From: Sphingomonadales bacterium
GTDB lineage: Bacteria > Pseudomonadota > Alphaproteobacteria > SMXS01
DNA: 64,000 bases
NCBI GenBank assembly: GCA_022844405.1
Contig: JALHLV010000012.1
Span: 1 to 64,000 of the forward strand
Direction: 5' to 3'
The position numbers and the translations under genes are program-made. Below the pieces are notes generated by a model. The model ran no database searches and was not told the origin of the DNA. It was given only the letters and a program-made list of their open reading frames with translations. This document shows positions 37,796 to 46,546 of the stretch, one piece after another; the first letter of the stretch is position 1; every line of letters starts with the position of its first letter.

Positions 37796-39166
37796 ATGAG
37801 CACCGAAGCGAAGCAAGCGGCCAAGCCGCCGGCCTATGGCGCCGGCGCCCCCGACAAGGACGCCTTCACCGGCCGCAACGGCGTGCCGCTGTACACCCGC
37901 AACGGCAACCAGAACGACTATCGGACCTACGAGGTCTACCAGCGCGAACGGGTCAAGGAGGCCACCGACAAGATCCGTCCGATCCAGCTGATCTCGCCCG
38001 AGTTCATCAGGAATCCGTATCCGGTACTGGAAATCCTGCGCGAGAACTATCCGTTCTACCGCGACTGGCTGGGCAATTCGTTCTGGGTGACGCGCTATGA
38101 CGATGTGACGTCGATCTTCACCGACGATGCCAACTTCGAGACCAGGCCGAAACGCTGGTTCTACGACATCGAGGACCTGGGCCGCGACCTGGGCCAGGAA
38201 GTGGCGCTGCTGACGGCGCAGGCGACCCGCATCGACGCTAATGTGGAGCGCATCGCCCGCGAGATCGTCGGCGGCTTCAAGGCCGGTGGCGGCACCGACC
38301 TCGCCATCGAGTTCGCCGCGCGGCTGCCGCTGGAGCTGCTGGCCTGCGTGCTCGACCTGCCCAAGGACGATTTTCCCAAATTCGTCGACCGCTACTGGCG
38401 GATGCAGCGCGGCGCCATGTGGGAGCCGAAGAGCCGGCAGGCGGGTCTGGGCGCCGTCCAGGAACTGGTCGAATATTTCCGGCCCCTGCTGGCCGCGCGC
38501 AGGGCCAATCCCGGCGACGACCTGATCTCGGCGGTGGCGATGCTGGATACCGATGGCGCCCCGGCCACCGCCGAGGATCTGGTGATCACCTTGCTGGAGC
38601 AGGACCACGAGACGCTCCACGGGGCGCTTGCCAACATGTGGTTCCAGTTGCTCACCCATCCGGAGCAGCTCGACCTGGTCAAGCGCGAGCGGCGCATGGT
38701 GAAGTTTGCCTGGCTGGAGACGCTGCGCCATTCGGCGCCGGTGCTGACCGCCAACCGCTTCGCGCGGCACGAGGTGGAGCGCTTCGGCCGGCTGATCCCG
38801 ATCGGCGCGCTGCTGCACTGCTCGGCGGCCGCCGCCAACCGCGACCCGCGCCAGTACAAGGATCCCGACAGGTTCATCGTCGGCCGCAAGGATCTGTGCC
38901 AGCGCGAGCCGCGCGGCCAGTACCGCGCCGACGGCCTGCCGGCCGGTGTGGCGTTCGGCCTGGGCAAGCCGTCGAAGCATCCGGCGGTGCCCGAGGACCG
39001 GCCAAGGTCGCTCTATGCCATCACCCGCGACACGGCGACGACGGCGTCAAACGTGTTGCTGGACGTGGTGCCCGAAGTCAGGCTGAAGCCCGGCGCGACG
39101 CCGGCGCTGCGCAGCCTTCGGCTGGGCGAAATGCACACCTGCTGGAACCTGCCCGTCGTGTTCTGA
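37796..39166 (+). CDS. P450-fold protein lacking the heme-ligand cysteine (unit 1, gene B)
   Basis: A 456-residue protein with clear P450 sequence from about residue 60: NPYPVLEILRENYPFYRDWL, VTRYDDVTSIFTDD, an I-helix equivalent LLEQDHETLHG, and ExxR in LETLRHSAP. The heme loop reads AFGLGKPSKHPAVPEDRP from residue 386. At the cysteine position (F+7) there is lysine, and the F+5 histidine is proline. The frame is continuous and homology runs on to the C-terminus, so this is not a frameshift. A helper or heterodimer subunit for gene A is the simplest reading. EryCII/DesVIII-type P450 homologues are a known precedent for Cys-less helpers, but those serve glycosyltransferases. Confidence 0.85.
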   Translation: MSTEAKQAAKPPAYGAGAPDKDAFTGRNGVPLYTRNGNQNDYRTYEVYQRERVKEATDKIRPIQLISPEFIRNPYPVLEILRENYPFYRDWLGNSFWVTRYDDVTSIFTDDANFETRPKRWFYDIEDLGRDLGQEVALLTAQATRIDANVERIAREIVGGFKAGGGTDLAIEFAARLPLELLACVLDLPKDDFPKFVDRYWRMQRGAMWEPKSRQAGLGAVQELVEYFRPLLAARRANPGDDLISAVAMLDTDGAPATAEDLVITLLEQDHETLHGALANMWFQLLTHPEQLDLVKRERRMVKFAWLETLRHSAPVLTANRFARHEVERFGRLIPIGALLHCSAAAANRDPRQYKDPDRFIVGRKDLCQREPRGQYRADGLPAGVAFGLGKPSKHPAVPEDRPRSLYAITRDTATTASNVLLDVVPEVRLKPGATPALRSLRLGEMHTCWNLPVVF

Positions 39167-39193
39167 GCGCGGCGGATTTCCGCCGTTTATCCA

Positions 39194-39240
39194 GTCACGT
39201 GTGACTTTTGATTCATTGCCAATCCGCCATCGAGGATGTA
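39194..39240 (+). promoter_or_regulatory. Shared upstream element of P450 unit 2
   Basis: GTCACGTGTGACTTTT (39194-39209; dyad GTCAC-GT-GTGAC), then TCATTGC, then GATGTA (39235-39240), 44 nt before the P450 ATG. Same order and spacing as at 36243-36290. Confidence 0.5.
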
Positions 39241-39284
39241 GGTTGGCACGATCCGGCCCAACCTGAACCGAACGAGGCCCTCGA

Positions 39285-40763
39285 ATGGACTCCATCACCG
39301 CTTTTCTCAGCAACATCGTCGAAAACACCGACGCCAAGCCGAGCGAGGGCAGCGGCCCTTCGGCCAAGCCCGGCAGCGTGCCGCGGGCACAGTCGCTGTC
39401 GAGCCACGACTTCCCGCTGATGCCGGTCGGTCAGGCCTGCGACATGGGCCATGCGCCCGACGGCACGCCGCTGATCGACTCGCGCATCTTCAATTCCTTC
39501 GAATTCTTCCGGAACCCGTATCCCTACTACCGGATCATGCGGGATCACTATCCGGTGTTCTTCGACAAGCTGCACAACTGCTACTACGTCACCCGCTACG
39601 ACGACATCACCACCTGCTATTTCGACGACGAGGGCTTCAACACCATCCCGAAGGGCTCATCGAGCGGCGTGCTGGGCAATACCCAGCTGGAACTCAGCGG
39701 CGTGGAACACCGGCGCCGGCGCAACCTGTACGGCCAGCATCTGGTCGGCAAGTCGCTCGACAACCGCCTGCACGCCATCGAGGCCATCGGCGAGGAAATG
39801 ATCGCCGACTGGGGCAATCTGGACGAGAGCATCGTGCAGGACCGCAACGGCGTCCGCACGGTCGCCATCGGCAAGGCGTTCGCCAACGAGTTCCCGATCC
39901 GCGTGGTCTGCGATGTGCTCGGCTTCCCCAAGGAGTCCCGGAAGAAGTTCTTCTACTGGTACAATTCCATGATGTCCGGCCTCGGCGGCTCGGAGACCCA
40001 CCACCAGGGCCTCGAGGCGCGCCAGGATCTGGAGGACTATGTCGGCACGCTGGTCGAGGAGCGCCGCGCGCACCCGACCTACCTGTACGACGCGGCAGGC
40101 GACCCCATCGGCAAGGACATCATCTCCAAGCTGTGCGAGACCCAGATCGACGGCGACTATCTGTCGACCGAGGAGATCACCTCGAACATCGCGCTGGTGG
40201 TGGGCGGCGGCGGCGAGACCACCCGCGGCGCCATCCTGAACATGTGGTACCTGCTGCTGCAACACCCGAGGCAGCTCGACGCGGTGCTGGCCGATCCGGA
40301 GACCATGTGGGACGTGGCGTTCCACGAGACGCTGCGCCATTCGACGCCGATCGGCGGCCAGCCGCGCCACAACTCGTTCGACATCGAACTGCACGGGGTG
40401 AAGATTCCGGCCGGCTCGCTGGTCAACATGGTCGACTTCTCGGCCAACCACGACGACCGCATCTTCAAGGATCCGGAAACCTTCAACATCTTCCGGCCGG
40501 ACCTGTACAGCGGCAAGCTGTTGCGCAGCGGCTACCGCAAGGAAGGCAAGTGCAGCCACATGGCGTTCGGCGTCGGCCCGCACCTGTGCCCCGGCGCGTG
40601 GATTTCCCATCAGGAAGCGGTGATCGGCTCGAAGATCCTGCAGCGTCACCTGAAGAATCCGCGCCTGAACGTGGACAAGATGCCGAAGGATTTCGACGGC
40701 AGCCTGCTGCCGATCGGCCTCATCTCGGCCAGGGAAGTCTGGATCGACTACGACCTGAACTAG
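39285..40763 (+). CDS. Cytochrome P450, intact (unit 2, gene A)
   Basis: A 492-residue P450, close paralogue of the 36334-37785 product. Long N-terminus with a Ser/Pro-rich stretch, then LMPVGQACDMGHAPDGTPLI as in unit 1. I-helix LVVGGGGETTRG, ExxR in FHETLRHSTP, heme loop FGVGPHLCPG with Cys435. The upstream element is shared with unit 1, so the whole two-gene block appears duplicated with its promoter. Gene B follows after 9 nt. The N-terminal 40 residues differ most between the copies. Confidence 0.92.
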   Translation: MDSITAFLSNIVENTDAKPSEGSGPSAKPGSVPRAQSLSSHDFPLMPVGQACDMGHAPDGTPLIDSRIFNSFEFFRNPYPYYRIMRDHYPVFFDKLHNCYYVTRYDDITTCYFDDEGFNTIPKGSSSGVLGNTQLELSGVEHRRRRNLYGQHLVGKSLDNRLHAIEAIGEEMIADWGNLDESIVQDRNGVRTVAIGKAFANEFPIRVVCDVLGFPKESRKKFFYWYNSMMSGLGGSETHHQGLEARQDLEDYVGTLVEERRAHPTYLYDAAGDPIGKDIISKLCETQIDGDYLSTEEITSNIALVVGGGGETTRGAILNMWYLLLQHPRQLDAVLADPETMWDVAFHETLRHSTPIGGQPRHNSFDIELHGVKIPAGSLVNMVDFSANHDDRIFKDPETFNIFRPDLYSGKLLRSGYRKEGKCSHMAFGVGPHLCPGAWISHQEAVIGSKILQRHLKNPRLNVDKMPKDFDGSLLPIGLISAREVWIDYDLN

Positions 40764-40772
40764 GGCATTACC

Positions 40773-42152
40773 ATGAGCACGACAGAAACGATCCGGGCCA
40801 CGGCGGGCACCGGCAAGCCTCAGGATGCGGCGGCGCCCAAGGTCACCTATGGCCGCAACGGCGTGCCGATCACGCCGGGCGGCCTCAAGGGCGACGGCTT
40901 CCGCACCTACGAAGTCCACCAGCGCGAGCGGCTGGGCCAGTCGACGGCGAAGATCAAGCCGATGCAGCTGATCTCGCCGGAGTTCATCCGCGATCCCTAC
41001 CCGTTGCTGGAGATCCTGCGCGAGAACTATCCCAGCTACCGCGACTGGCTGGAGAACGCCTACTGGATCACCCGCTATGACGACGTGACGTCGATCTTCA
41101 CCGACGACGCCAATTTCGAGACCCGCCCGCGCCGCTGGTTCTACAACATCGCCGACTATGGCCGCGACCTGCGCCTGGAGCTGCCGGTGCTGTTCGCCCA
41201 GGCGGAGGCCATCGACGACAACGCACAGCCCGCCGCCGAGCAGATCGTCGGCGACATCAGGGCCAAAGGCAGCGCCAACCTCGGCATCGACTTCGCCGCC
41301 CGCTTCGCGCTGGAGTTGCTGGTGCGCCAGCTCGACCTGCCGAAGGAAGACGCGCCGCTGTTCTGCGAGCGTTATTGGCGGATGACCCACGGCTTCAACA
41401 CGGACCCGGTCGCCGAACAGGACGGCCTCGCCGCGATCCGCGAACTGACCGCCTATTTCCGGCCGCTGCTCGCCCGGCGCCGCGCCGAACCCGGCGAGGA
41501 CCTGATCTCGGCGGTTGCCGGCCTCGACCTCGACGGCGGTCCCGCCACGGCCGAGGATCTGGTGATCACGCTGCTGGAAGGCGACCACGAAACGCTGCAT
41601 GGCGGCCTGGCCAACACCCTGTTCCTGCTGCTGACCCATCCGGACCAGTTCCAGAAGGTCAAGGACGAGCGCCGCATGGCCAAGTTCGCCTTTCTCGAGG
41701 CGCTGCGTCACTCCGCGCCGGTGCTGGCGGCCCGCCGCTTCGCGCGGCACGAGGTGGAGCGCTTCGGCAAGCTGATCCCCGGCGGCGGCATGATCATCTG
41801 CTCGGCCGGCGCGGCCAACCGCGACCCGCGCCAGTACAAGGAGCCGGAGAAATTCATCGTCGGCCGCAAGGACCTGTGCCAGCGCGAGCCGCGCGGCCAG
41901 TACCGCGCCGACGGCCTGCCCGCCGGCATCGCCTTCGGCCTGGGCAAGCCGTCGAAGCATCCGGCGGTACCCGAAGACCGGCCGCGCTCGCTCTATGCCA
42001 TCACCCGCGACACGGCGACGACGGCGCTCAACGTGCTGATCGACGGTCTGCCCGGCCTGCGGCTGAAGCCGGGCGCCAGGCCGGAGCTGCGCTCGCTGAA
42101 GCTGTGGGATACGCATACCTGCTGGGATTTGCCGGTCGACTTCGACCACTGA
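40773..42152 (+). CDS. P450-fold protein lacking the heme-ligand cysteine (unit 2, gene B)
   Basis: A 459-residue paralogue of the unit 1 gene B product. It shares NGVP, RTYEV.QRER, ISPEFIR.PYP, FTDDANFETRP, ATAEDLVITLLE, and LCQREPRGQYRADGLPAG. The heme loop from residue 387 is again AFGLGKPSKHPAVPEDRP, with no cysteine and no F+5 histidine. The loop is identical in both paralogues although the rest has diverged, so it is under constraint. ExxR is kept (LEALRHSAP has E-ALR, and the Arg is present). The conserved HTCW near the C-terminus is the only other shared cysteine besides DLCQRE. Strong terminator 24 nt downstream. Confidence 0.85.
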   Translation: MSTTETIRATAGTGKPQDAAAPKVTYGRNGVPITPGGLKGDGFRTYEVHQRERLGQSTAKIKPMQLISPEFIRDPYPLLEILRENYPSYRDWLENAYWITRYDDVTSIFTDDANFETRPRRWFYNIADYGRDLRLELPVLFAQAEAIDDNAQPAAEQIVGDIRAKGSANLGIDFAARFALELLVRQLDLPKEDAPLFCERYWRMTHGFNTDPVAEQDGLAAIRELTAYFRPLLARRRAEPGEDLISAVAGLDLDGGPATAEDLVITLLEGDHETLHGGLANTLFLLLTHPDQFQKVKDERRMAKFAFLEALRHSAPVLAARRFARHEVERFGKLIPGGGMIICSAGAANRDPRQYKEPEKFIVGRKDLCQREPRGQYRADGLPAGIAFGLGKPSKHPAVPEDRPRSLYAITRDTATTALNVLIDGLPGLRLKPGARPELRSLKLWDTHTCWDLPVDFDH

Positions 42153-42176
42153 GTTTTCGCATCAGCCACGGTTGGG

Positions 42177-42206
42177 AACGGCCCTCTTCGGAGGGCCGTT
42201 TTCGTT
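42177..42206 (+). terminator. Rho-independent terminator of P450 unit 2
   Basis: AACGGCCCTC-TTCG-GAGGGCCGTT: a perfect 10-bp stem with a UUCG tetraloop, followed by TTCGTT. Confidence 0.85.
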
Positions 42207-42301
42207 GCAGGCCGATGCGGTTGGAAAAGTCGGGACCGGTGCTTTAGATTGGCCGCTACCAGACGGATACGCCGCAAGGGCGTTCGGAAACGAGGTGGGT
42301 C

Positions 42302-43495
42302 GTGGCACGGGCTGAACTGATCGAGATGGCGCGCGACAATATCGGGCACGCGCAGGCGGGCACGATCACGCAGGAGCCGGAGGTGTTCAAGGTGCCGGCG
42401 TCGAACTATTTCGACCCGGACCGCTTTAGGCTGGAAATCGACAGGGTTTTCAAGCGCATCCCGCTGATGCTGGCGGCCACCGCAGAGCTGCCGCAGCCGG
42501 GCGACTACAAGGCCATGGACGTGGTCGGCCTGCCGGTGCTGATATCGCGCGGCGGCGACGGGGTCGCCCGTGCGTTCATCAACTCGTGCAGCCATCGCGG
42601 CGCACCCATCGTCAAGTTGGGCACCGGCAAGGCCAAGCGGTTCATTTGCGGCTATCACGCGTGGTCGTTCGACTACAAGGGCAACCTGGTCGCGGTCGCC
42701 GCCAAGGACGATTTCGGCGACATCGACATGGCGCAATACGGCCTGGTGCCGCTACCGATCACCGAGCGCGCCGGCCTGATCTGGGTCATCCTCGATCCGG
42801 ATTCCCCGGTCGAGATGGACGCGTTCTTGTCCGGCTACGATGAGATGCTGGGCGCCTTCGGCCTGGAGAACTGGCACCTGTTCGAGGCCCGCACCCTGAA
42901 GGGCCCGAACTGGAAGATCGCCTATGACGGCTATCTGGACCTGTACCACCTGCCCGTGCTGCACCGGGAGACCTTCGGCGAGCAGATGTCCAACCGCGCA
43001 CTGTACTACGCCTGGGGACCGCACCAGCGGGTGACCTCGCCGTCCAGGCAGATGATCGGCCTGCTGGAAAAGCCCGAGGACGAGTGGAGCGCCGACGTGC
43101 TGTCCGCCGGCGTCTGGACCATCTTCCCGCACATCTCCATCGCCTCGTTCCGCGGCGGCGGGCGCGCCATCATGCTGTCGCAGTTGTTTCCCGGCGAAAC
43201 GCCCGGCGAATCCTTCACCACGCAGATGTACCTGATGGAGAAGGAGCCCACCGACGAGCAGCGGCTCGAGGCGCTGCAGCAGTTCAAGCTGCTGGAATAT
43301 GTCGTGCAGGAGGAGGACTACGCCACCGGCCTGCGCCAGCAGAAGGCACTGGAGAGCGGCGCGCGCAAGTTCGTGCTGTTCGGCCGCAACGAGGGCGGCG
43401 GACACCGCTTCCACCGCTGGGTGGACAGGATCCTGGAGACCAGCGACCAGGACCTGAACACGCTGTTCCGCTCGGGCGATCCCCGGCTTTCTTAA
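42302..43495 (+). CDS. Rieske non-heme iron oxygenase, alpha subunit
   Basis: A 397-residue ring-hydroxylating-type oxygenase. The Rieske 2Fe-2S motif is NSCSHRGAPIV ... FICGYHAWSFDYKG. The mononuclear iron site is in DGYLDLYHLPVLH (two His, with an Asp carboxylate later in the domain). GTG 42302 follows GAGGTGGG. No beta subunit or reductase is adjacent, so it probably draws on a shared ferredoxin. Such stand-alone oxygenases hydroxylate or demethylate aromatic, steroid or terpenoid compounds; the substrate is unknown. Confidence 0.9.
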   Translation: MARAELIEMARDNIGHAQAGTITQEPEVFKVPASNYFDPDRFRLEIDRVFKRIPLMLAATAELPQPGDYKAMDVVGLPVLISRGGDGVARAFINSCSHRGAPIVKLGTGKAKRFICGYHAWSFDYKGNLVAVAAKDDFGDIDMAQYGLVPLPITERAGLIWVILDPDSPVEMDAFLSGYDEMLGAFGLENWHLFEARTLKGPNWKIAYDGYLDLYHLPVLHRETFGEQMSNRALYYAWGPHQRVTSPSRQMIGLLEKPEDEWSADVLSAGVWTIFPHISIASFRGGGRAIMLSQLFPGETPGESFTTQMYLMEKEPTDEQRLEALQQFKLLEYVVQEEDYATGLRQQKALESGARKFVLFGRNEGGGHRFHRWVDRILETSDQDLNTLFRSGDPRLS

Positions 43496-43540
43496 GCTTC
43501 CGACAAAAGGCTGCGGCTGAACGACCTGGAGGGGCGAGGC

Positions 43541-43963
43541 ATGAAGCCAGTATTGCTATTGGTCGCGGCAAGCGCGGCGATCCTGGTCGCCGCAGGCGCG
43601 GGCGCATCGGAAAAGCTCGGATATCCCGCCCACGAGCTGCTGGTGACCAACGCCGATGTCCTGGGGCAACAGATCGTCTACCCGGCAGGCAAACCAAGGA
43701 TCACCTCCGCCATCGTCACGATCCAGCCGGGCGGCGAAGGCCAGCTTCACCGGCACGATGTGCCCATGTACGCCTATGTGCTGCAGGGCGTGGTGACGGT
43801 GGATTACGGCAGCCACGGCACCAGGGTGTTCAGGCAGGGCGAGGCCGTGATGGAAGCCCTGCATGTCCCACACAAAGGGATGAACAAGGGCGCCGAGCCG
43901 GTCGCCCTGCTCGTCGTCTACATGGGCGCCGAAGGCACGCCCAACGCCACGCCGGTGGAATGA
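43541..43963 (+). CDS. Secreted cupin-domain protein
   Basis: A 140-residue protein with a signal peptide (LLLVAASAAILVAAGAGA) and one cupin barrel. Metal-site motifs are recognisable in GGEGQLHRHDVPMYAYVLQG and the second half FRQGEAVMEALHVPHKG. GGAGG precedes the ATG. It follows the Rieske gene by 45 nt on the same strand and ends at a hairpin. Periplasmic location inferred; activity unknown. Confidence 0.82.
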   Translation: MKPVLLLVAASAAILVAAGAGASEKLGYPAHELLVTNADVLGQQIVYPAGKPRITSAIVTIQPGGEGQLHRHDVPMYAYVLQGVVTVDYGSHGTRVFRQGEAVMEALHVPHKGMNKGAEPVALLVVYMGAEGTPNATPVE

Positions 43964-43970
43964 TCGGTCG

Positions 43971-44006
43971 GTGCGGCCGGCGGCGGGTTGAGCCGCCGGC
44001 CGGCAC
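43971..44006. terminator. GC-rich hairpin between convergent genes
   Basis: GGCCGGCGGC pairs with GCCGCCGGCC across a 7-nt loop, with further pairing of GTGC/GCAC around one bulge. It lies exactly between the cupin and ferredoxin stop codons. There is no T-run, so bidirectional termination is likely but not certain. Confidence 0.5.
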
Positions 44007-44201
44007 CTATTCCTCGATGCTGATCGCCCCGGTGGGGCAGACCTCGATGGCTTCGCGGGCTTCGTGACGCAGGGCGTCGGTCGTCAGATCCTCGACGAGA
44101 ATCTTCGGGAAGCCGTTATCGGTGCGCTCGAACAGGACGGTGTGGTTGTAATAGCACTCGCCCGCCTTCTCGCACTTCTTGTAGTCGACCCTGAGCTTCA
44201 T
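44007..44201 (-). CDS. 3Fe-4S ferredoxin, P450 redox partner
   Basis: A 64-residue ferredoxin. The cysteines occur as CEKAGEC ... CPTGAI, the three-cysteine pattern of the single-cluster 3Fe-4S ferredoxins that reduce actinobacterial and alphaproteobacterial P450s. ATG 44201 starts MKLRVDYKKC. It begins 5 nt after the stop of the P450 gene at 44207-45502, so the two form an operon and the ferredoxin is that P450's likely electron donor. A ferredoxin reductase is not in the window. Confidence 0.88.
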   Translation of the reverse strand: MKLRVDYKKCEKAGECYYNHTVLFERTDNGFPKILVEDLTTDALRHEAREAIEVCPTGAISIEE

Positions 44202-44206
44202 GGCGG

Positions 44207-45502
44207 TCACTCTGGATCGAATTCCAGCCACAGCTCGGCCGGCGAGCGGAACCCGCCGGAGTCGATGTTGGGCGAGAAGATGCCCGCGTGCTCCTTGAAC
44301 TTGGGCCGGATGTTTTTCAGCGAGTTGGCGAAGTAGGCGCAGGCGAGCACCGCTTCCTGCCGGGCCATGGCATAGCCCATGCAGAAATGCTGCCCCATGC
44401 CGAAGCCGAGATGGCCGGGCTTGCCGTCCTTGTAGCGGCCGGACCGGTTCTCGCGGCCCATATGCAGGTCGTCGCGGAAGGCGTCGAAGGTGTCCGGGTC
44501 CTTGAACACCCGCTCGTCGCGGTTGCCGGCGCCGAGGTAGATCAGCACCAGCGCACCCTTCGGGATCACCTCGTCATAGAGCGCCATCTCGTTGACGGTG
44601 CGGCGGCCCTGGGTGTGCACCACCGGGTCATAGCGCATCATCTCGGTGAACACGTTCTCCCACAGGTCCGGCGTCGCCTTCACCCGGTCGAACTGGTCCG
44701 GGCGCGTGTACATCATGTGATACATCATGTTGGCGATGGCCTTGTCGGTGGTGTCGCCACCGGCGGCGAGCAGCAGGGCGACGAAGCCCTTGATCTCGTC
44801 CATGTCCATCTTCACGCCGTCGAGCTCGGCCGCGATGATCCGCGACAGCAGGTCCTCGCCGGGGTTCTTGCTGCGTTGGTTGATCAGCGGCTCCAAGTAC
44901 TCCCACATCTCGTTGCGGGCGGCGATGCCGCGCGCCAGATGCACGCCGCCGAAGCCGAGGCCGGCGATCAGCGCCTGGTACCAGCCGACGAACATGTTCT
45001 CGTCCTCGCGTGGCAGGCCCAGCATGTTGGAGATGACGCGGATCGGGAACTGGTGGCTGAACTGGGTGACCAGCTCGACCTCGCCGTCCTTGCGGAACTT
45101 GTCGATCAGCTCGCGGGCGATCATGTCGATCACCGGCAGGAAGTCGTTCAGCTTCTGGCCGACGAACTGGCCGGCGATGACGTTGCGCAGCCAGCGGTGG
45201 CGGTCGCCGCGGCCATATTCCAGGATGTTCGGGCCGAACACGTGGCGCGAGCCGAACTTGTAGGGTCCCTCCTCTTCATAGATGCCGCGGGTGTAGGCCT
45301 CGCTGTTCTGGAACACGGCGTCCACGTCCCAGTAGCGGGTGATCACCCATCTGTTGTGGAAACGGTCGTGGTACACCGGGTGATGGTCCCGCAGGCGCTT
45401 GTAAAGCGGGAACGGGTCGCGCTGGAATTCGGGCTTGTCGAATTCGCGCGGATCGATGTCGTTCTTCAGGCGCTCTTTGATCATTTCCTCGACGGCCGAC
45501 AT
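44207..45502 (-). CDS. Cytochrome P450 (with ferredoxin partner)
   Basis: A 431-residue soluble P450 of a different subfamily from the tandem units. ATG 45502 follows GGGGAG. I-helix LLLAAGGDTTDKA, ExxR in FTEMMRYDPVVHTQGRR, heme loop FGMGQHFCMG with Cys374. The length and motifs are normal. It is divergent from the Tat-SDR gene, 193 nt apart. Substrate unknown. Confidence 0.92.
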   Translation of the reverse strand: MSAVEEMIKERLKNDIDPREFDKPEFQRDPFPLYKRLRDHHPVYHDRFHNRWVITRYWDVDAVFQNSEAYTRGIYEEEGPYKFGSRHVFGPNILEYGRGDRHRWLRNVIAGQFVGQKLNDFLPVIDMIARELIDKFRKDGEVELVTQFSHQFPIRVISNMLGLPREDENMFVGWYQALIAGLGFGGVHLARGIAARNEMWEYLEPLINQRSKNPGEDLLSRIIAAELDGVKMDMDEIKGFVALLLAAGGDTTDKAIANMMYHMMYTRPDQFDRVKATPDLWENVFTEMMRYDPVVHTQGRRTVNEMALYDEVIPKGALVLIYLGAGNRDERVFKDPDTFDAFRDDLHMGRENRSGRYKDGKPGHLGFGMGQHFCMGYAMARQEAVLACAYFANSLKNIRPKFKEHAGIFSPNIDSGGFRSPAELWLEFDPE

Positions 45503-45695
45503 GTGCTCTCCCCAGCCATATCGCATCGCACCCAGTGGCGATGCCCAGGTCCAGGCGAATGCTAGCGCAACGCCCGACCACGGGACAAGCACGTATGAAG
45601 GTGAAAAAGCCGATTCAGAATTCAGCAACGGCCATGGCGATCCGCCGCGATGCCTCCTATCATCCGCTGCGACACGCAAAACGGGGAGATGCGGG

Positions 45696-46535
45696 ATGAG
45701 CGGCAACGGGTTGGGAAGACGCGATCTATTGAAGGGGGCGGCCATCGCGGCCGCGGCGACGGCGACGCTGGCGGCGGGCGCGGCCCGCGCCGAGGCGCCG
45801 AAGGGCCGCTTCGCGGGCAAGACGGTGCTGATCACCGGCGGCACATCGGGCATCGGCGCGGCGACGGCGCACGCCTTCGCCGCCGAGGGCGCCAATGTGG
45901 TGATCTGCGGCCGGCGCGAGGCGCTGGGCAAGGAGACCGAGGCAGCGATCCGCGCCAAGGGCGGCAACTGCACCTACATCCAGGCCGACGTGCGCGAGGA
46001 GGCGCAGGTCGCCAGGCTGGTGGACGCGACGGTCGCGGCCCATGGCGGCATCGACATCGCGTTCAACAACGCCGGCATCGAAGGGCCGTTCTCGCCGTTC
46101 ATCGACGTGCCGATCGACGGCACCATGGGATACCACGACACGATCCGCACCAACCTGGACGGCGTGTTCTTCGGCATCCGGCACGCGCTGCGGGTGATGC
46201 TGCCGAAGAAGGCCGGCGTGATCCTCAACACCGCCTCGATCGCGGGCACCAACAGCCTGGCGGGCAACGCCACCTACGCGGCCAGCAAGCACGGCGTGAT
46301 CGGCCTGACCAAATCGGCGGCCAAGGCGCACACCAAGGACGGCATACGGGTGGTGTCTGTATCGCCCGGCGCCGTCGACACGCCGCTGCTGCGGCGCGCC
46401 CTGGGCGGCAACGTACCCACCGGCCGCATCGGCAAGCCCGAGGAGATCGCGGCGCTGGTTCTTACCATCGCCGCGCCCGAATCCGCCTACATCTCGGGCG
46501 CGGACTTCGTCATCGACGGCGGCAGCACGGCTTAA
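45696..46535 (+). CDS. Tat-exported short-chain dehydrogenase
   Basis: A 279-residue SDR with a twin-arginine signal (GRRDLLKGAAIAAAATATLA, then ARAEA), which is unusual for an NAD(P)-dependent enzyme. Core motifs: TGGTSGIGAATAHAFAAEGA, FNNAGIEGPF, catalytic Ser in NTASIAGTNS, YAASKHGVIG, and C-terminal GADFVIDGGSTA. GGGGAG precedes the ATG. The signal implies folding with bound cofactor before export. Alternatively the N-terminus is only an anchor. It is followed 11 nt later by a SnoaL-like gene. Confidence 0.85.
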   Translation: MSGNGLGRRDLLKGAAIAAAATATLAAGAARAEAPKGRFAGKTVLITGGTSGIGAATAHAFAAEGANVVICGRREALGKETEAAIRAKGGNCTYIQADVREEAQVARLVDATVAAHGGIDIAFNNAGIEGPFSPFIDVPIDGTMGYHDTIRTNLDGVFFGIRHALRVMLPKKAGVILNTASIAGTNSLAGNATYAASKHGVIGLTKSAAKAHTKDGIRVVSVSPGAVDTPLLRRALGGNVPTGRIGKPEEIAALVLTIAAPESAYISGADFVIDGGSTA

Positions 46536-46546
46536 GGAGCACAAGA

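Noticed and set aside
38951-38989. Missing heme cysteine in the gene-B P450s explained by frameshift or sequencing error
   Set aside because: The frame continues with homology to the end in both genes, and both carry the identical replacement loop. Independent errors would not give this.
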